From an uncultured Clostridia bacterium (GTDB lineage: Bacteria; Bacillota; Clostridia; TANB77; CAG-508): a DNA stretch of 64,000 nucleotides. Under the pieces are notes generated by a model. The model was not told the origin of the DNA. It ran no database searches and saw only the letters and a program-made list of their open reading frames with translations. Positions 1 to 7,496 of the stretch are shown here, piece by piece (positions within the stretch are counted from its first letter, which is position 1; the number at the start of each line of letters is the position of its first letter). The position numbers and the translations under genes were made by a program. Where the stretch lies: the NCBI GenBank assembly GCA_944388805.1, contig CALXKE010000002.1, positions 47,631 to 111,630 on the forward strand, written 5' to 3'.

Positions 1-203
1 TGAAATGTTCTTTGAAAATTATGTTTTCCTTTAAAGATTGATTTATACCATTTTATATTTAATATATGATGAATGATAAACAATACAAATGCAATTGTTC
101 CTAAGATTTCATGTACTTCGTTTTCTGTTACATAATATCCCATTAATATAACAAAAAGAAAAGTCATCACTATGTCTATTATTATTTTAATTTTATTTTT
201 CAT
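1..203 (-). CDS. DUF4405-like membrane protein (partial, runs off the left edge)
   Basis: Only the first 67 codons are visible; the start ATG is at 203. The protein opens with a transmembrane helix (MKNKIKIIIDIVMTFLF), then a segment with a His-Glu pair, then a second hydrophobic helix with two adjacent histidines (FIIHHILNIKWY). Helices carrying paired histidines are typical of the DUF4405 membrane family, whose fold resembles heme-binding cytochrome b bundles. It follows flavoprotein genes on the same strand, so a membrane redox role is plausible but inferred. The family call rests on pattern recognition of a fragment. Confidence 0.6.
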   Translation of the reverse strand, partial: MKNKIKIIIDIVMTFLFVILMGYYVTENEVHEILGTIAFVLFIIHHILNIKWYKSIFKGKHNFQRTF

Positions 204-223
204 CTATTTATCTCCATTATCTA

Positions 224-316
224 TTAATTTTCTGAAATACCATTAACACTTAACCAATTGGATATATCATTTTCTAGACCTGAACCACCAGAATAATGGC
301 AAAAATTATTTTTATT
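224..316 (-). pseudogene. C-terminal remnant of a flavodoxin-like gene
   Basis: After the stop of the upstream oxidoreductase, another frame reads CHYSGGSGLENDISNWLSV and a few further residues to a stop at 224-226. The S-G-G-S-G segment followed by an amphipathic end is what the C-terminus of bacterial flavodoxins looks like (the loop before the last helix). No start codon or N-terminal part is present; the frame opens only at about 316. I read it as the tail of a flavodoxin gene whose body was deleted. The fragment is too short for certainty. Confidence 0.4.
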
Positions 317-845
317 TCATCTTTTTCCCTAATTCATATGCTTCTTTATAAAAATGTTCTGGAATCATACCTACTGTTCCACAACCTTTTCCTACAATCA
401 TTCCCTCATCTTTATAATGCATATAGTTTACTAACTTTTTATAATGTACGATTAAAGGCTCAACTGTTGAATCATCTGTATTCCAGCAAGTCATTATATA
501 TGCTGTTCTTAATCTTTTTCGACTTATTCTTCCAGTTCTTGAATAAAATCTATCTATTGTAGCCTTTAATGGAGCTGTCATTGCAAAATAGTAAACTGGT
601 GTTGCTAAGACTAACATATCTGCATCTTCCACTGCATCTAAAATCTTAACCATATCATCTTTAAATACACAATCTCCATCCATTCCACAATGGTTACAAC
701 CTATACAAGGATGTATATCTAAATGAGCTGTATCAAATCTTACAATTTCATTATTATTTTCTTCTGCTCCTCTTATAAATTCATCAACTAATGTATTTGA
801 TGTTCCGTGTAAATTATAACTTCCTGTCAATACGACTATTTTCAT
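312..845 (-). CDS. NADPH-dependent FMN reductase / iron-sulfur flavoprotein-like oxidoreductase
   Basis: A 177-residue flavodoxin-fold protein. It begins with the beta-strand MKIVVLTGSYN and a phosphate-binding loop with T-S-N-T, the usual FMN site of the NADPH-dependent FMN reductase family. A cysteine cluster, CIGCNHCGMDGDC at about residues 47-59, resembles the Cys motif of iron-sulfur flavoproteins, so it may carry an Fe-S centre. The loop TPVYYF is the second FMN-contact segment. It is the third gene of the minus-strand TetR-controlled cluster and probably supplies or uses reduced flavin. Length fits the family and the gene looks intact. The electron acceptor is unknown. Confidence 0.8.
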   Translation of the reverse strand: MKIVVLTGSYNLHGTSNTLVDEFIRGAEENNNEIVRFDTAHLDIHPCIGCNHCGMDGDCVFKDDMVKILDAVEDADMLVLATPVYYFAMTAPLKATIDRFYSRTGRISRKRLRTAYIMTCWNTDDSTVEPLIVHYKKLVNYMHYKDEGMIVGKGCGTVGMIPEHFYKEAYELGKKMK

Positions 846-872
846 AATTTTTCACTCCTTTTTTTATAAACT

Positions 873-1484
873 TTATTTTAATAATTTTATAATTCCTTTA
901 TATGTAATGTCATAGATAGATAAATACTTAAATGGTACATCAGCTGCTTCCATTGCTTGCATTTGTTTTTCTGTTACTTCTGCATAAGGATAAATTCCAT
1001 ACATTAGTGGAAAAAATAAGAATACAAATTCTTCTTTTTCTTCATCACTCATTTTTTGAAAGAATTTATCAACACATTTTCTTACCATCTTTATTGCATT
1101 TCCATAAGCTCTTTTAAATTCTATTAGTTCTTCCATCCTGCTATTTTCTTCCATATCATACATATTCATAGAAAGTAATTTTAATAGATTATTTCTCTTT
1201 GCAACTGTATTGGCCAACTTGTCTGCAAACACTTCTTTTGCCATTTCCTGATTTTGCTCATACATTTCATTTAAGTCATCTATCCATCTTTCATACTCTC
1301 TTTTTAAAAGTGCTAGGAATATTTCTTCTTTTGTTTGAAAATAATTGTATATGGAAGTACGAGAAAATGTAGTTTCCTCTCCTATACTTTTTATTGTTAT
1401 ATCTTTAAAACTATTGTTTTCATAAAGTTTTTCACAAGCATTTATGATTTCTTCTTTCCTCATGTCAACAATTTCTTTACTCAT
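873..1484 (-). CDS. TetR/AcrR family transcriptional regulator
   Basis: A 203-residue one-domain repressor. Residues 8-55 form the TetR helix-turn-helix: R-K-E-E-I-I-N-A, then the recognition helix in F-S-R-T-S-I-Y-N-Y-F, then Q-T-K-E-E-I-F-L-A-L-L. The rest is an alpha-helical ligand-binding and dimer domain without recognisable identity. It lies between the aldo/keto reductase and the flavoprotein genes on one strand with short gaps (18 and 27 bp), so it is co-transcribed with its likely targets. Two palindromes at 2254-2268 and 2294-2306, on the promoter of this operon, are the obvious operators, which implies autorepression. The inducer is unknown. Confidence 0.9.
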   Translation of the reverse strand: MSKEIVDMRKEEIINACEKLYENNSFKDITIKSIGEETTFSRTSIYNYFQTKEEIFLALLKREYERWIDDLNEMYEQNQEMAKEVFADKLANTVAKRNNLLKLLSMNMYDMEENSRMEELIEFKRAYGNAIKMVRKCVDKFFQKMSDEEKEEFVFLFFPLMYGIYPYAEVTEKQMQAMEAADVPFKYLSIYDITYKGIIKLLK

Positions 1485-1502
1485 TTTATCTGTCTCCTTT
1501 TT

Positions 1503-2231
1503 TTACTTCATTTCTTTTTCCCAATATCTTATTGTAGATACTCCAAGTTTATCTGCTGTATCTTCCAGATATTTTATTTCATCTTCTGCTAATATAATAT
1601 TAACAGATTCTTTTGCATCTAAAACATGTTTTACTTTTGTTACTCCTATTATTGGTAATGTTCCTTTATTGATAGCCCAAGCTGTTGCTATAACTGGAAT
1701 TTTTGTATTATGTTTTTGTGCTATTTCATTTAATGCTTTATTTAATTCTTCTAATTTGTCTAATTTATCATTATAACTATTTGCTCTATCTGAACCTTCT
1801 GGGAATGGATGATTTTTATCAAAAATTCCTGTTAATGCACCTTGTTCAAGTACCATATAAGAAAAGAATGTAATATTATTTTCCTTACAATAATCTAATA
1901 TTCCTGAAGTTTCACTTGATCTATTTAATAAGCTGTAATGATTTTGTACGGCTGAAATCTTTATGCCATCTTTATCTAAAATTTCTTGTGCTCTTTTTAA
2001 TTCTTTTAAATTATGATTTGACACTCCAACAGATTTTATGAATCCTTTTTTGTATAATGGTACTATCATTGGTGTATATTTTTCTACATCCATTGGATTA
2101 TGAATCCAATAAATATCTATATAATCTGTATGTAATAATTTCATACTGTTTTCTAACATATTTTGCATAGCTCCTGGTGTTCCATCATTTCCCCATGCCC
2201 AAGCTCCTAGGGCTATTTTTGGTAAATCCAT
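1503..2231 (-). CDS. Aldo/keto reductase with an internal deletion
   Basis: Recognisable as an NADPH aldo/keto reductase by LPKIALGAWAWG at the N-terminus, DYIDIYWIHNP, GVSNHN, and the C-terminal GTLPIIGVTKVKH cofactor segment. The usual length of this subfamily is near 310 residues; here it is about 242. The sequence passes directly from WGNDGT to AMQNMLENS, so about 65 residues are missing in frame. The missing part would contain the D-T-A-x-x-Y-G motif and the lysine strand, that is the catalytic Asp, Tyr and Lys. The product therefore probably lacks activity. ATG at 2231 is chosen because an AAGGTGG site lies 8 bases upstream; a GTG at 2243 overlaps that site. Confidence 0.8.
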   Translation of the reverse strand: MDLPKIALGAWAWGNDGTPGAMQNMLENSMKLLHTDYIDIYWIHNPMDVEKYTPMIVPLYKKGFIKSVGVSNHNLKELKRAQEILDKDGIKISAVQNHYSLLNRSSETSGILDYCKENNITFFSYMVLEQGALTGIFDKNHPFPEGSDRANSYNDKLDKLEELNKALNEIAQKHNTKIPVIATAWAINKGTLPIIGVTKVKHVLDAKESVNIILAEDEIKYLEDTADKLGVSTIRYWEKEMK

Positions 2232-2253
2232 ATATATAACCACCTTTCTTTTT

Positions 2254-2306
2254 CTGACATCGTGTCAGTTTTAATTGTTATATATCATATTTCTGACACC
2301 GTGTCA
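2254..2306. promoter_or_regulatory. Pair of TetR-type operators
   Basis: Two near-identical palindromes: TGACATCGTGTCA at 2255-2267 (one mismatch between arms, flanked by C and G) and TGACACCGTGTCA at 2294-2306 (perfect arms around one base). Their centres are 39 bp apart. The upstream one overlaps the -35 box and the downstream one covers the start region of the promoter for the aldo/keto reductase-tetR-flavoprotein operon. Such symmetric sites next to a tetR gene are the normal autoregulation layout; binding is inferred. Confidence 0.75.
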
Positions 2307-2307
2307 A
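2279..2307 (-). promoter_or_regulatory. Sigma-A promoter of the aldo/keto reductase-tetR operon
   Basis: On the minus strand TTGACA (2302-2307) is followed after exactly 17 bases by TATATA (2279-2284). The -35 hexamer shares bases with the upstream TetR palindrome, which explains how a bound repressor would exclude polymerase. Confidence 0.7.
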
Positions 2308-2332
2308 TATATTTTTGCTATTTTTTTCATAA

Positions 2333-2356
2333 AAAAAAGATTAGTTTAACTAATCT
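2333..2356 (-). terminator. Intrinsic terminator of the short-chain dehydrogenase gene
   Basis: Directly after the stop codon, AAAGATTAGTT and AACTAATCTTT form a stem with almost no loop, followed on the minus strand by a run of eight T. It separates the dehydrogenase from the operon downstream. Confidence 0.75.
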
Positions 2357-3268
2357 TTATTCCTTTCCAGAATTCAATGCATTTTTAGCTGATTTATTTA
2401 ACATCTTTTTTGCAAGTGCACAAATGATTGGATTTGTTGCAGATACTGCTTCTAAGTTTTTCTTCTTTCCTAAAACTTTTAAACAAGTATCTGTATAATC
2501 AACTACCATATCTAATCCAGATACAAATGATGCCATATCAGAATTTAAAAATACCATTGGCCCTGCCATTTCTTCTGATGTTGCCAATCTTCCAGCTAAT
2601 CCTGCTTGTGCAATTAATCCTTCTTCACTTCCTACCATATCTTGAAATTCTTGTTTCATTCCTGTATCTGTTGATGCTGGTAATACATTGTTCATTCTGA
2701 TTCCTATTTTTGCAAATTCTACTGATTGCTCACATATAAATTGAGATAAACATCTTTTAGAATACATATATGCAAATGTTGCAGGTGCAGATGAAGCTAA
2801 TTTTTTCGTTACTTCTTGAACTTCTTCCCAAGTTTTGCTATGTACAACTTTGTTTTGTTCTCTCTTAAATTTCTTCCACTCTAGTCCCGCTGTAGAAGTA
2901 CAAAAAACAATACTAGCACCTTTACTCATTCTATTTTTCAAATAATTTAAAGTGATATACATATTTGCTGTATAGTTACAATCAAACGTTGTTCTATAAT
3001 CTGTTTTTGAGCCAGAAAGTCCAGCAACACCGAAAAATGAATCAATATGTTCTGGAATTCTTTTAAATACTTCATCTATTTCTTCTTTCTTTGCTAAATT
3101 ACATTGCATAAATTCTGTAATTCCTTCTACTTTACATTCATTCATATCAATTGCATAAACTTTTGCTCCTAAATCGACAAGCATTCTAGCTGTGGCTTCT
3201 CCCATTCCACTAGATGCTCCTGTTACAACACAAATTTTTCCTTGGTATCCAAAATAATCTTTCATCAT
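2357..3268 (-). CDS. Short-chain dehydrogenase/reductase (hydroxysteroid dehydrogenase-like)
   Basis: A 303-residue Rossmann oxidoreductase. The dinucleotide loop TGASSGMG is at residues 17-24, the acidic residue after beta-2 (YAIDMNE) suggests NAD(H) preference, and the catalytic set is Ser in CTSTAG and Y-x-x-x-K in AYMYSK. The long insert between the catalytic Ser and Tyr and the overall layout resemble 3-alpha-hydroxysteroid dehydrogenase-type members; the substrate cannot be read from sequence. It appears monocistronic, with its own TTGACA/GATAAT promoter upstream and a terminator at the stop codon. The start has an AGAGG site just upstream; a second ATG follows immediately. Confidence 0.85.
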   Translation of the reverse strand: MMKDYFGYQGKICVVTGASSGMGEATARMLVDLGAKVYAIDMNECKVEGITEFMQCNLAKKEEIDEVFKRIPEHIDSFFGVAGLSGSKTDYRTTFDCNYTANMYITLNYLKNRMSKGASIVFCTSTAGLEWKKFKREQNKVVHSKTWEEVQEVTKKLASSAPATFAYMYSKRCLSQFICEQSVEFAKIGIRMNNVLPASTDTGMKQEFQDMVGSEEGLIAQAGLAGRLATSEEMAGPMVFLNSDMASFVSGLDMVVDYTDTCLKVLGKKKNLEAVSATNPIICALAKKMLNKSAKNALNSGKE

Positions 3269-3362
3269 TAATCCCTCTTCTTTCGTTTTATTTTTTATAT
3301 TTTAATATCTTTATTAGTAAATCTTATTTCTGCTCTTTGTTACTTTGTTTATTTTCAAATAT

Positions 3363-3391
3363 ATTATCATTCAAAAATATGATATTGTCAA
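3363..3391 (-). promoter_or_regulatory. Promoter of the short-chain dehydrogenase gene
   Basis: Minus-strand TTGACA (3386-3391), a 17-base spacer and GATAAT (3363-3368), about 95 bp upstream of the start codon. A good sigma-A match. Confidence 0.7.
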
Positions 3392-3398
3392 CATTTTC

Positions 3399-3416
3399 AG
3401 ATACTTTTTTGTATCT
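3399..3416. promoter_or_regulatory. Palindrome upstream of the dehydrogenase promoter
   Basis: AGATACTTTTTTGTATCT has perfect 6-bp arms around six T and lies 8 bp upstream of the -35 box. It has no U-run on the minus strand, so it looks like an operator or activator site rather than a terminator. The protein that would bind it is unknown. Confidence 0.4.
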
Positions 3417-3475
3417 AAACTTTTCACTAATTATAAATTATTTATTAGAATATTTTATTGTATCATCTTATATGT

Positions 3476-4138
3476 TTAATATTCATCTTTAAACAATTCA
3501 TTTAAATATGTTTTTAGATATATAATTTTTTCTTTCACTTTATTCACATTCTTACCATTTGAAAATAGAATTCCTTTTAAAATATCATATTCTAAACATA
3601 ATGTATCTTCTATGTCTACTATTCCTTCTTCTAGCATTATGTCTGGAACATCAAAGAACAAAGCAAATTCATTTCCAATATTGGCTTTTTCTACATTATA
3701 AAAATATCCACAATATTGGCACAAGTGTTTTGCATGTAGTGTGTATGCAAATACACCATCATCTGTGTGTGGCTTGCCACAATAAGAACAATACGATGGT
3801 ATTAATTTGATCCCATTTAATTTTGAAATCATAAGTCCACCAATATCTTTAAAATCTAATATACTATCCTTTATTTCTAAAGCATGATTTTCTTCCTTTT
3901 GATTTAAGTAAATGTTTGGTTTTATTTCTTCTAACACATTTTTATATGTTACTTTTATACTATCTACATTTTGAGGCTCTATCTTTATTTTGTTATCATA
4001 TATTTCTTTATAGTTGCATAGACATTTTTTTAATGGATGTCCTTCTTTATCTGATGCCACATCTTTATGCGTTAGACACCAATATCTATCTATTCCATTT
4101 TCATCTTTTCCACAATATTTAATATGACATGTATTCAT
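3476..4138 (-). CDS. Hypothetical zinc-ribbon protein
   Basis: A 220-residue protein I do not recognise. Cysteines are placed like metal sites: C-x-x-C-G-K-P-H at about residues 117-124 and C-Q-Y-C-G about 25 residues later form a four-Cys ribbon. Further Cys and His sit in the first 45 residues (CHIKYCGK and KKCLC). No membrane segment or signal peptide is visible. It has no close operon partner (gaps of about 50 and 200 bp). Zinc binding is an inference from Cys spacing; no function can be assigned. Confidence 0.6.
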   Translation of the reverse strand: MNTCHIKYCGKDENGIDRYWCLTHKDVASDKEGHPLKKCLCNYKEIYDNKIKIEPQNVDSIKVTYKNVLEEIKPNIYLNQKEENHALEIKDSILDFKDIGGLMISKLNGIKLIPSYCSYCGKPHTDDGVFAYTLHAKHLCQYCGYFYNVEKANIGNEFALFFDVPDIMLEEGIVDIEDTLCLEYDILKGILFSNGKNVNKVKEKIIYLKTYLNELFKDEY

Positions 4139-4187
4139 AATATATCACCATTTTTTATTATTATTTTACAAATTCTTTTTTCTTACG

Positions 4188-4760
4188 TTATCTTTCACAC
4201 TCTGAATCTTTTTCTATGGATTTCGTTGGTTCTAATACTTCTCCTTCTGTATCTGTAACGGGAATTGTATAAATTCCTAAATAATTTAACATATTTTTTA
4301 TTGTTTTTGCCACTTTTTGTCTGTCAAATCGACTCTCCATTCCTACTGTAATTGCAACAAATCTTGAGATATCAATAGAATCTTTTACTTGTCTTTCACC
4401 AGGTAAATGCTCATATTCTCCTCTTCTTAACATATTTTCTTCTAAATCTAATACAATTCCTATTTTATGTCTTACATATCTATAATAAGCAGGATCTGGG
4501 TCTAAGTTAGAATATTCTGAAAATTCACTTTCATCAAACTCTTTTACACATACTGAAATATAATCTTCTCCATTATACACAGGGTCTTTTTCATCATATG
4601 CAATTCCTTTTTCTTTCAAAATTCTCCTTGAATAAATACCTCTTAGCTTTATGATATCTTCTAACTGTTTTAATCCCTCTTTAACCACTTCATCTTCTTC
4701 CCAAAATGGTATTCCTCCTGCCAATCCATGGAAATATTTATTTTCCAAATCAATTTTCAT
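4188..4760 (-). CDS. Hypothetical protein, soluble
   Basis: A 190-residue acidic protein not recognised. Visible features are the N-terminal GLAGGIPFWEEDE, a central D-P-D-P-A-Y-Y-R-Y-V-R-H segment and the sequence VAITVGMESRFDRQ near residue 140. There is no signal peptide, transmembrane helix or metal motif. It lies downstream of the PHP phosphatase remnant on the same strand and could once have been in the same transcription unit. The open frame, codon use and position support a real gene; its role is unknown. Confidence 0.6.
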   Translation of the reverse strand: MKIDLENKYFHGLAGGIPFWEEDEVVKEGLKQLEDIIKLRGIYSRRILKEKGIAYDEKDPVYNGEDYISVCVKEFDESEFSEYSNLDPDPAYYRYVRHKIGIVLDLEENMLRRGEYEHLPGERQVKDSIDISRFVAITVGMESRFDRQKVAKTIKNMLNYLGIYTIPVTDTEGEVLEPTKSIEKDSECER

Positions 4761-4819
4761 ATTATATTCATTCTCCTCTTACTTGAAAATCAATTATTTG
4801 ATTTTCAAAATCATTGCAT

Positions 4820-5507
4820 TTATTTCAAATCCACAAAATTCAATTTTTCAATAATATCTTTTCCTATAATTTCATTTGCTAACTCTACAAATTCATTAAA
4901 TAACTCAATTTGTCCTCTATGGTGAGCATCAATACCATATACTACATTTATATTATATTCTGATGCAATCTCCCAAAATTCTTTACATGGATATACTACT
5001 TTCCCCAAATTCTTTTCTTTTTAACATATAGATATCTGGATGTGCAATGATGTCTGGAATTCCACATTTCATTGCTTGCTCTATGTATTCAGCATGTCTT
5101 AATAGTTCTTTATCTGAAAAATCATCTTTTCCATGTATTTTTAAATTTTTATTATCATCATAAACAAAATGCTGTCCTAAAATCAATTTATCTGTTTCTG
5201 CTTTTAATTCTTTTAAGTTTTCTTCTTCTCCTGGTAAATATTCCACTTCATAACCACTTTGGATTTCAATTTGTCCAGCATATTTCTCTTTTAATGATTG
5301 TATACTTTCTAAATATTCTTTTCTTTGACTATATTCCATACGCATATCGTTTCTTTTATCTATTTTGTTTTTTTCTGGGCAATGGTCTGTAAAAGCCATC
5401 CTTTTAAATCCCATTTTGATATATGCTTCTACATATTCTTCATCTGTAAAATCTAAATCTGCATGTCCACATCTATATGTGTGTGAATGATAATTAAATT
5501 CTTGCAT
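4820..5507 (-). pseudogene. PHP-domain histidinol-phosphatase-like gene with internal deletion and frameshift
   Basis: The first 174 codons (5507 to 4983) begin with the PHP metal motif Y-H-S-H-T-Y-R-C-G-H and continue through FTDHCPE, YEVEYLPG and IIAHPDIYMLKRKEFGE, then stop after five foreign residues. In another frame (5008 to 4820) the family C-terminus follows: KVVYPCKEFWEIASEY, then VVYGIDAHHRGQ with the last metal ligands. The two halves join at about 4995-5010 with roughly 45-50 family residues missing and the frame lost. The gene was once a HisJ-type phosphatase of about 275 residues; both ends survive, the middle does not. It follows the histidine phosphatase remnant with overlapping stop and start codons. 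Confidence 0.8.
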
Positions 5508-5835
5508 TATTTTTCCTCCTTTATTTCAAATGTTAGTATTTCACAATTACTTAATTTTAAATCTTCTAATATTCCTTCTCACCAAATCCTCTTTCTTCTA
5601 GTGCCTCTTTAAATATGATAGGTACATTTTTTGCTTCATTAATAATTTCTGCTGTTTTTCTTGCTCTCTTTAATGTAGAAGATACAATCATATCTATCGG
5701 ATAGTCTTTTAGAATTCTTTTTGCTTCTTCCGCTTGTTTTATTCCCTCTTCATTTAATTCAATATCCGTCTTTCCTTGAATTCTTCCTTCTTTATTCCAA
5801 TTAGTTTGTCCATGTCTAATGATATAAAATTTCAT
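5507..5835 (-). pseudogene. Histidine phosphatase family gene with internal deletion and frameshift
   Basis: Starting at ATG 5835 (AAAGGAG six bases upstream), the protein opens KFYIIRHGQTNWN with the catalytic R-H-G and goes on through ELNEEGIKQAEEA and VSSTLKRARKTAEII. It stops at about 90 residues, where the phosphoglycerate-mutase-like family is usually 190-200. After LEERGFGE another frame continues as EGILEDLKLSNCEILTFE to a TAA that overlaps the ATG of the next gene, which is what the C-terminus of these phosphatases looks like. About 80-90 central residues, including the second catalytic His, are missing. It is probably inactive. Confidence 0.7.
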
Positions 5836-5961
5836 ATAAATCTCCTTTTCGTATAATTTCATTTATCAAATTTATTTTAACAATACTGTAATAAAAATTG
5901 CAATATATCTTTATAAAAGAAATTGTATTCTTTAATTTATTTTCTGTATTTTTAGATTAAA

Positions 5962-6513
5962 TTATATCGTAAAATATGAATTTATCTCTTTATTTTCGAC
6001 AATATCATCTGCAAAAAAAGCATATTTAAACCTAACTCTATTATCCCATATAATGTTTTCAATCTCACATTTTCCCAAAATACTTAATGTTTCAAAAGTA
6101 AATGTATTCGGGATTCTTAATACCAAATTATGTGTTATATTCTCTTTTGCTTTATAAAACATGTCCTTTATACTTGGTTGTATCATTTCTAAATCTGCTA
6201 CATGCTCTTTTTTATTATCTCCTGCACTCCAATCTGGGTCTAATATAGCAACTTCTGCTTGTATACTCCTTAGAAGCTTTTCATCTAAAACATTTCCTTG
6301 TATAAATCCTGTTTTATTCTGAACACCATATAATTGTGCGTTCTTTTTTGCTGATACAATTCTTTCTTTATCCATATCAATTCCATAAACATATTCTAGT
6401 TTTTTGGCTAATTGAATAACTGTCATTCCTAGTGCACAACATAGTTCTACACCTTTTTTATACTTAGCCAATTTCTTAGCTAAATGTTCACTTATAACTT
6501 CTGGACAACTCAT
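5962..6513 (-). CDS. Class I SAM-dependent methyltransferase, trimethylguanosine-synthase-like
   Basis: A 183-residue Rossmann methyltransferase. Motif I is VELCCALGMTVIQLAK, motif II is VYGIDMDKERI, a YGVQNKTGFIQGNV segment follows, and the catalytic motif is ILDPDWSAGD. This set of motifs is that of the TGS1-like group, whose eukaryotic members hypermethylate RNA caps; bacterial members have unknown nucleic acid or small-molecule substrates. The usual P-P-W of motif IV is P-D-W here. It stands alone between the phosphatase remnant and the ZIP transporter. The substrate is unknown. Confidence 0.65.
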   Translation of the reverse strand: MSCPEVISEHLAKKLAKYKKGVELCCALGMTVIQLAKKLEYVYGIDMDKERIVSAKKNAQLYGVQNKTGFIQGNVLDEKLLRSIQAEVAILDPDWSAGDNKKEHVADLEMIQPSIKDMFYKAKENITHNLVLRIPNTFTFETLSILGKCEIENIIWDNRVRFKYAFFADDIVENKEINSYFTI

Positions 6514-6537
6514 ATATTTATTTTCCTATCATATATT

Positions 6538-7320
6538 TTATCCCAATGCCACATCTAATATCATCATAATCACAAAACCAATTGCAACACCAATTGTTCC
6601 AATATTTGAATGATCTCCTTCTTGTGATTCAGGAATCAACTCTTCTACTACAACATACATCATAGCCCCTGCTGCAAATGCTAACAAATATGGTAATATT
6701 GGTACAATCGCATTTGTTAATAATATGGTTATCATAGCTGCAATAGGCTCAACAATTCCGGATAATGTTCCATACACAAATGCTTTCAACTTAGACACAC
6801 CTTGAGTTCTTAGTGGCATAGAAATAATGGCACCTTCTGGAAAATTTTGAATCGCTATACCAATTGCTAAACTAACTGCACCTGCTAAGCTAATCCCTAC
6901 ATTGCCTATCATAGCTCCTGCTAAGGTTACTCCCATTGCCATACCTTCAGGAATATTATGAAGTGTTACAGCAAAAACAAGCATAGTTGATTCTTTTATT
7001 TTAGCTTTAATTCCTTCTGGTTTATCTGTATGTAAATGTAAATGTGGTATGATACTATCTAAAATCAATAAAAATCCAATTCCTAATAAAAATCCAATAA
7101 CTGCTGGCAACCATGGAATTTCATGTTGCTCTGTTGCCATTTCCATAGATGGCATTAGTAAAGACCAAATAGAAGCTGCCATCATCACACCTGCTGCAAA
7201 TCCAATTAACAATTTTTCTACTGTTTTATGAATGGATTTTTTCATAAAAAATACCATTGCTGAACCTAAAAGTGTTCCTAAAAATGGTATAACCAATATC
7301 ATAATCATATCTATATTCAT
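6538..7320 (-). CDS. ZIP family divalent metal transporter (ZupT/GufA-like)
   Basis: A 260-residue integral membrane protein with eight predicted hydrophobic segments. The two metal-site helices are clear: HNIPEGMAMGV at about residues 121-131 and NFPEGAI at about 158-164, matching the H-N-x-P-E-G signature of ZIP proteins. A histidine-containing stretch (PHLHLHTDKPEG) lies in the cytoplasmic loop before them, as is usual for metal-handling loops. It should import zinc or related divalent cations into the cytoplasm. Length agrees with bacterial GufA/ZupT members. No metal regulator gene is adjacent. Confidence 0.9.
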   Translation of the reverse strand: MNIDMIMILVIPFLGTLLGSAMVFFMKKSIHKTVEKLLIGFAAGVMMAASIWSLLMPSMEMATEQHEIPWLPAVIGFLLGIGFLLILDSIIPHLHLHTDKPEGIKAKIKESTMLVFAVTLHNIPEGMAMGVTLAGAMIGNVGISLAGAVSLAIGIAIQNFPEGAIISMPLRTQGVSKLKAFVYGTLSGIVEPIAAMITILLTNAIVPILPYLLAFAAGAMMYVVVEELIPESQEGDHSNIGTIGVAIGFVIMMILDVALG

Positions 7321-7425
7321 ACATTTCTCCCTTCTTCTGTATATTTATTTCATCATAGTTGTATCATATTTTTATCAATTTGTATAGTCTAGTTCTTATG
7401 TATTACTTTTATATTAGGAAATAAT

Positions 7426-7463
7426 AAAAAATGCACATAAAATCAAAAATTCTATGTACATTT
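7426..7463 (-). terminator. Terminator of the AIM24 gene
   Basis: Minus strand: AATGTACATAG, a loop, and TATGTGCATT followed by TTTTTATT. One G-T pair in the stem. Confidence 0.65.
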
Positions 7464-7496
7464 ATCATAACCTTTTTATTTTATATTATTCTTTTT

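Noticed and set aside
3399-3416. Palindrome as terminator of the 3.5-kb gene
   Set aside because: There is no T-run after the 3' arm on the minus strand.
4820-5008. Separate 62-codon gene
   Set aside because: Its sequence is the C-terminus of the PHP phosphatase whose N-terminal part lies directly upstream; it is a fragment of one broken gene.
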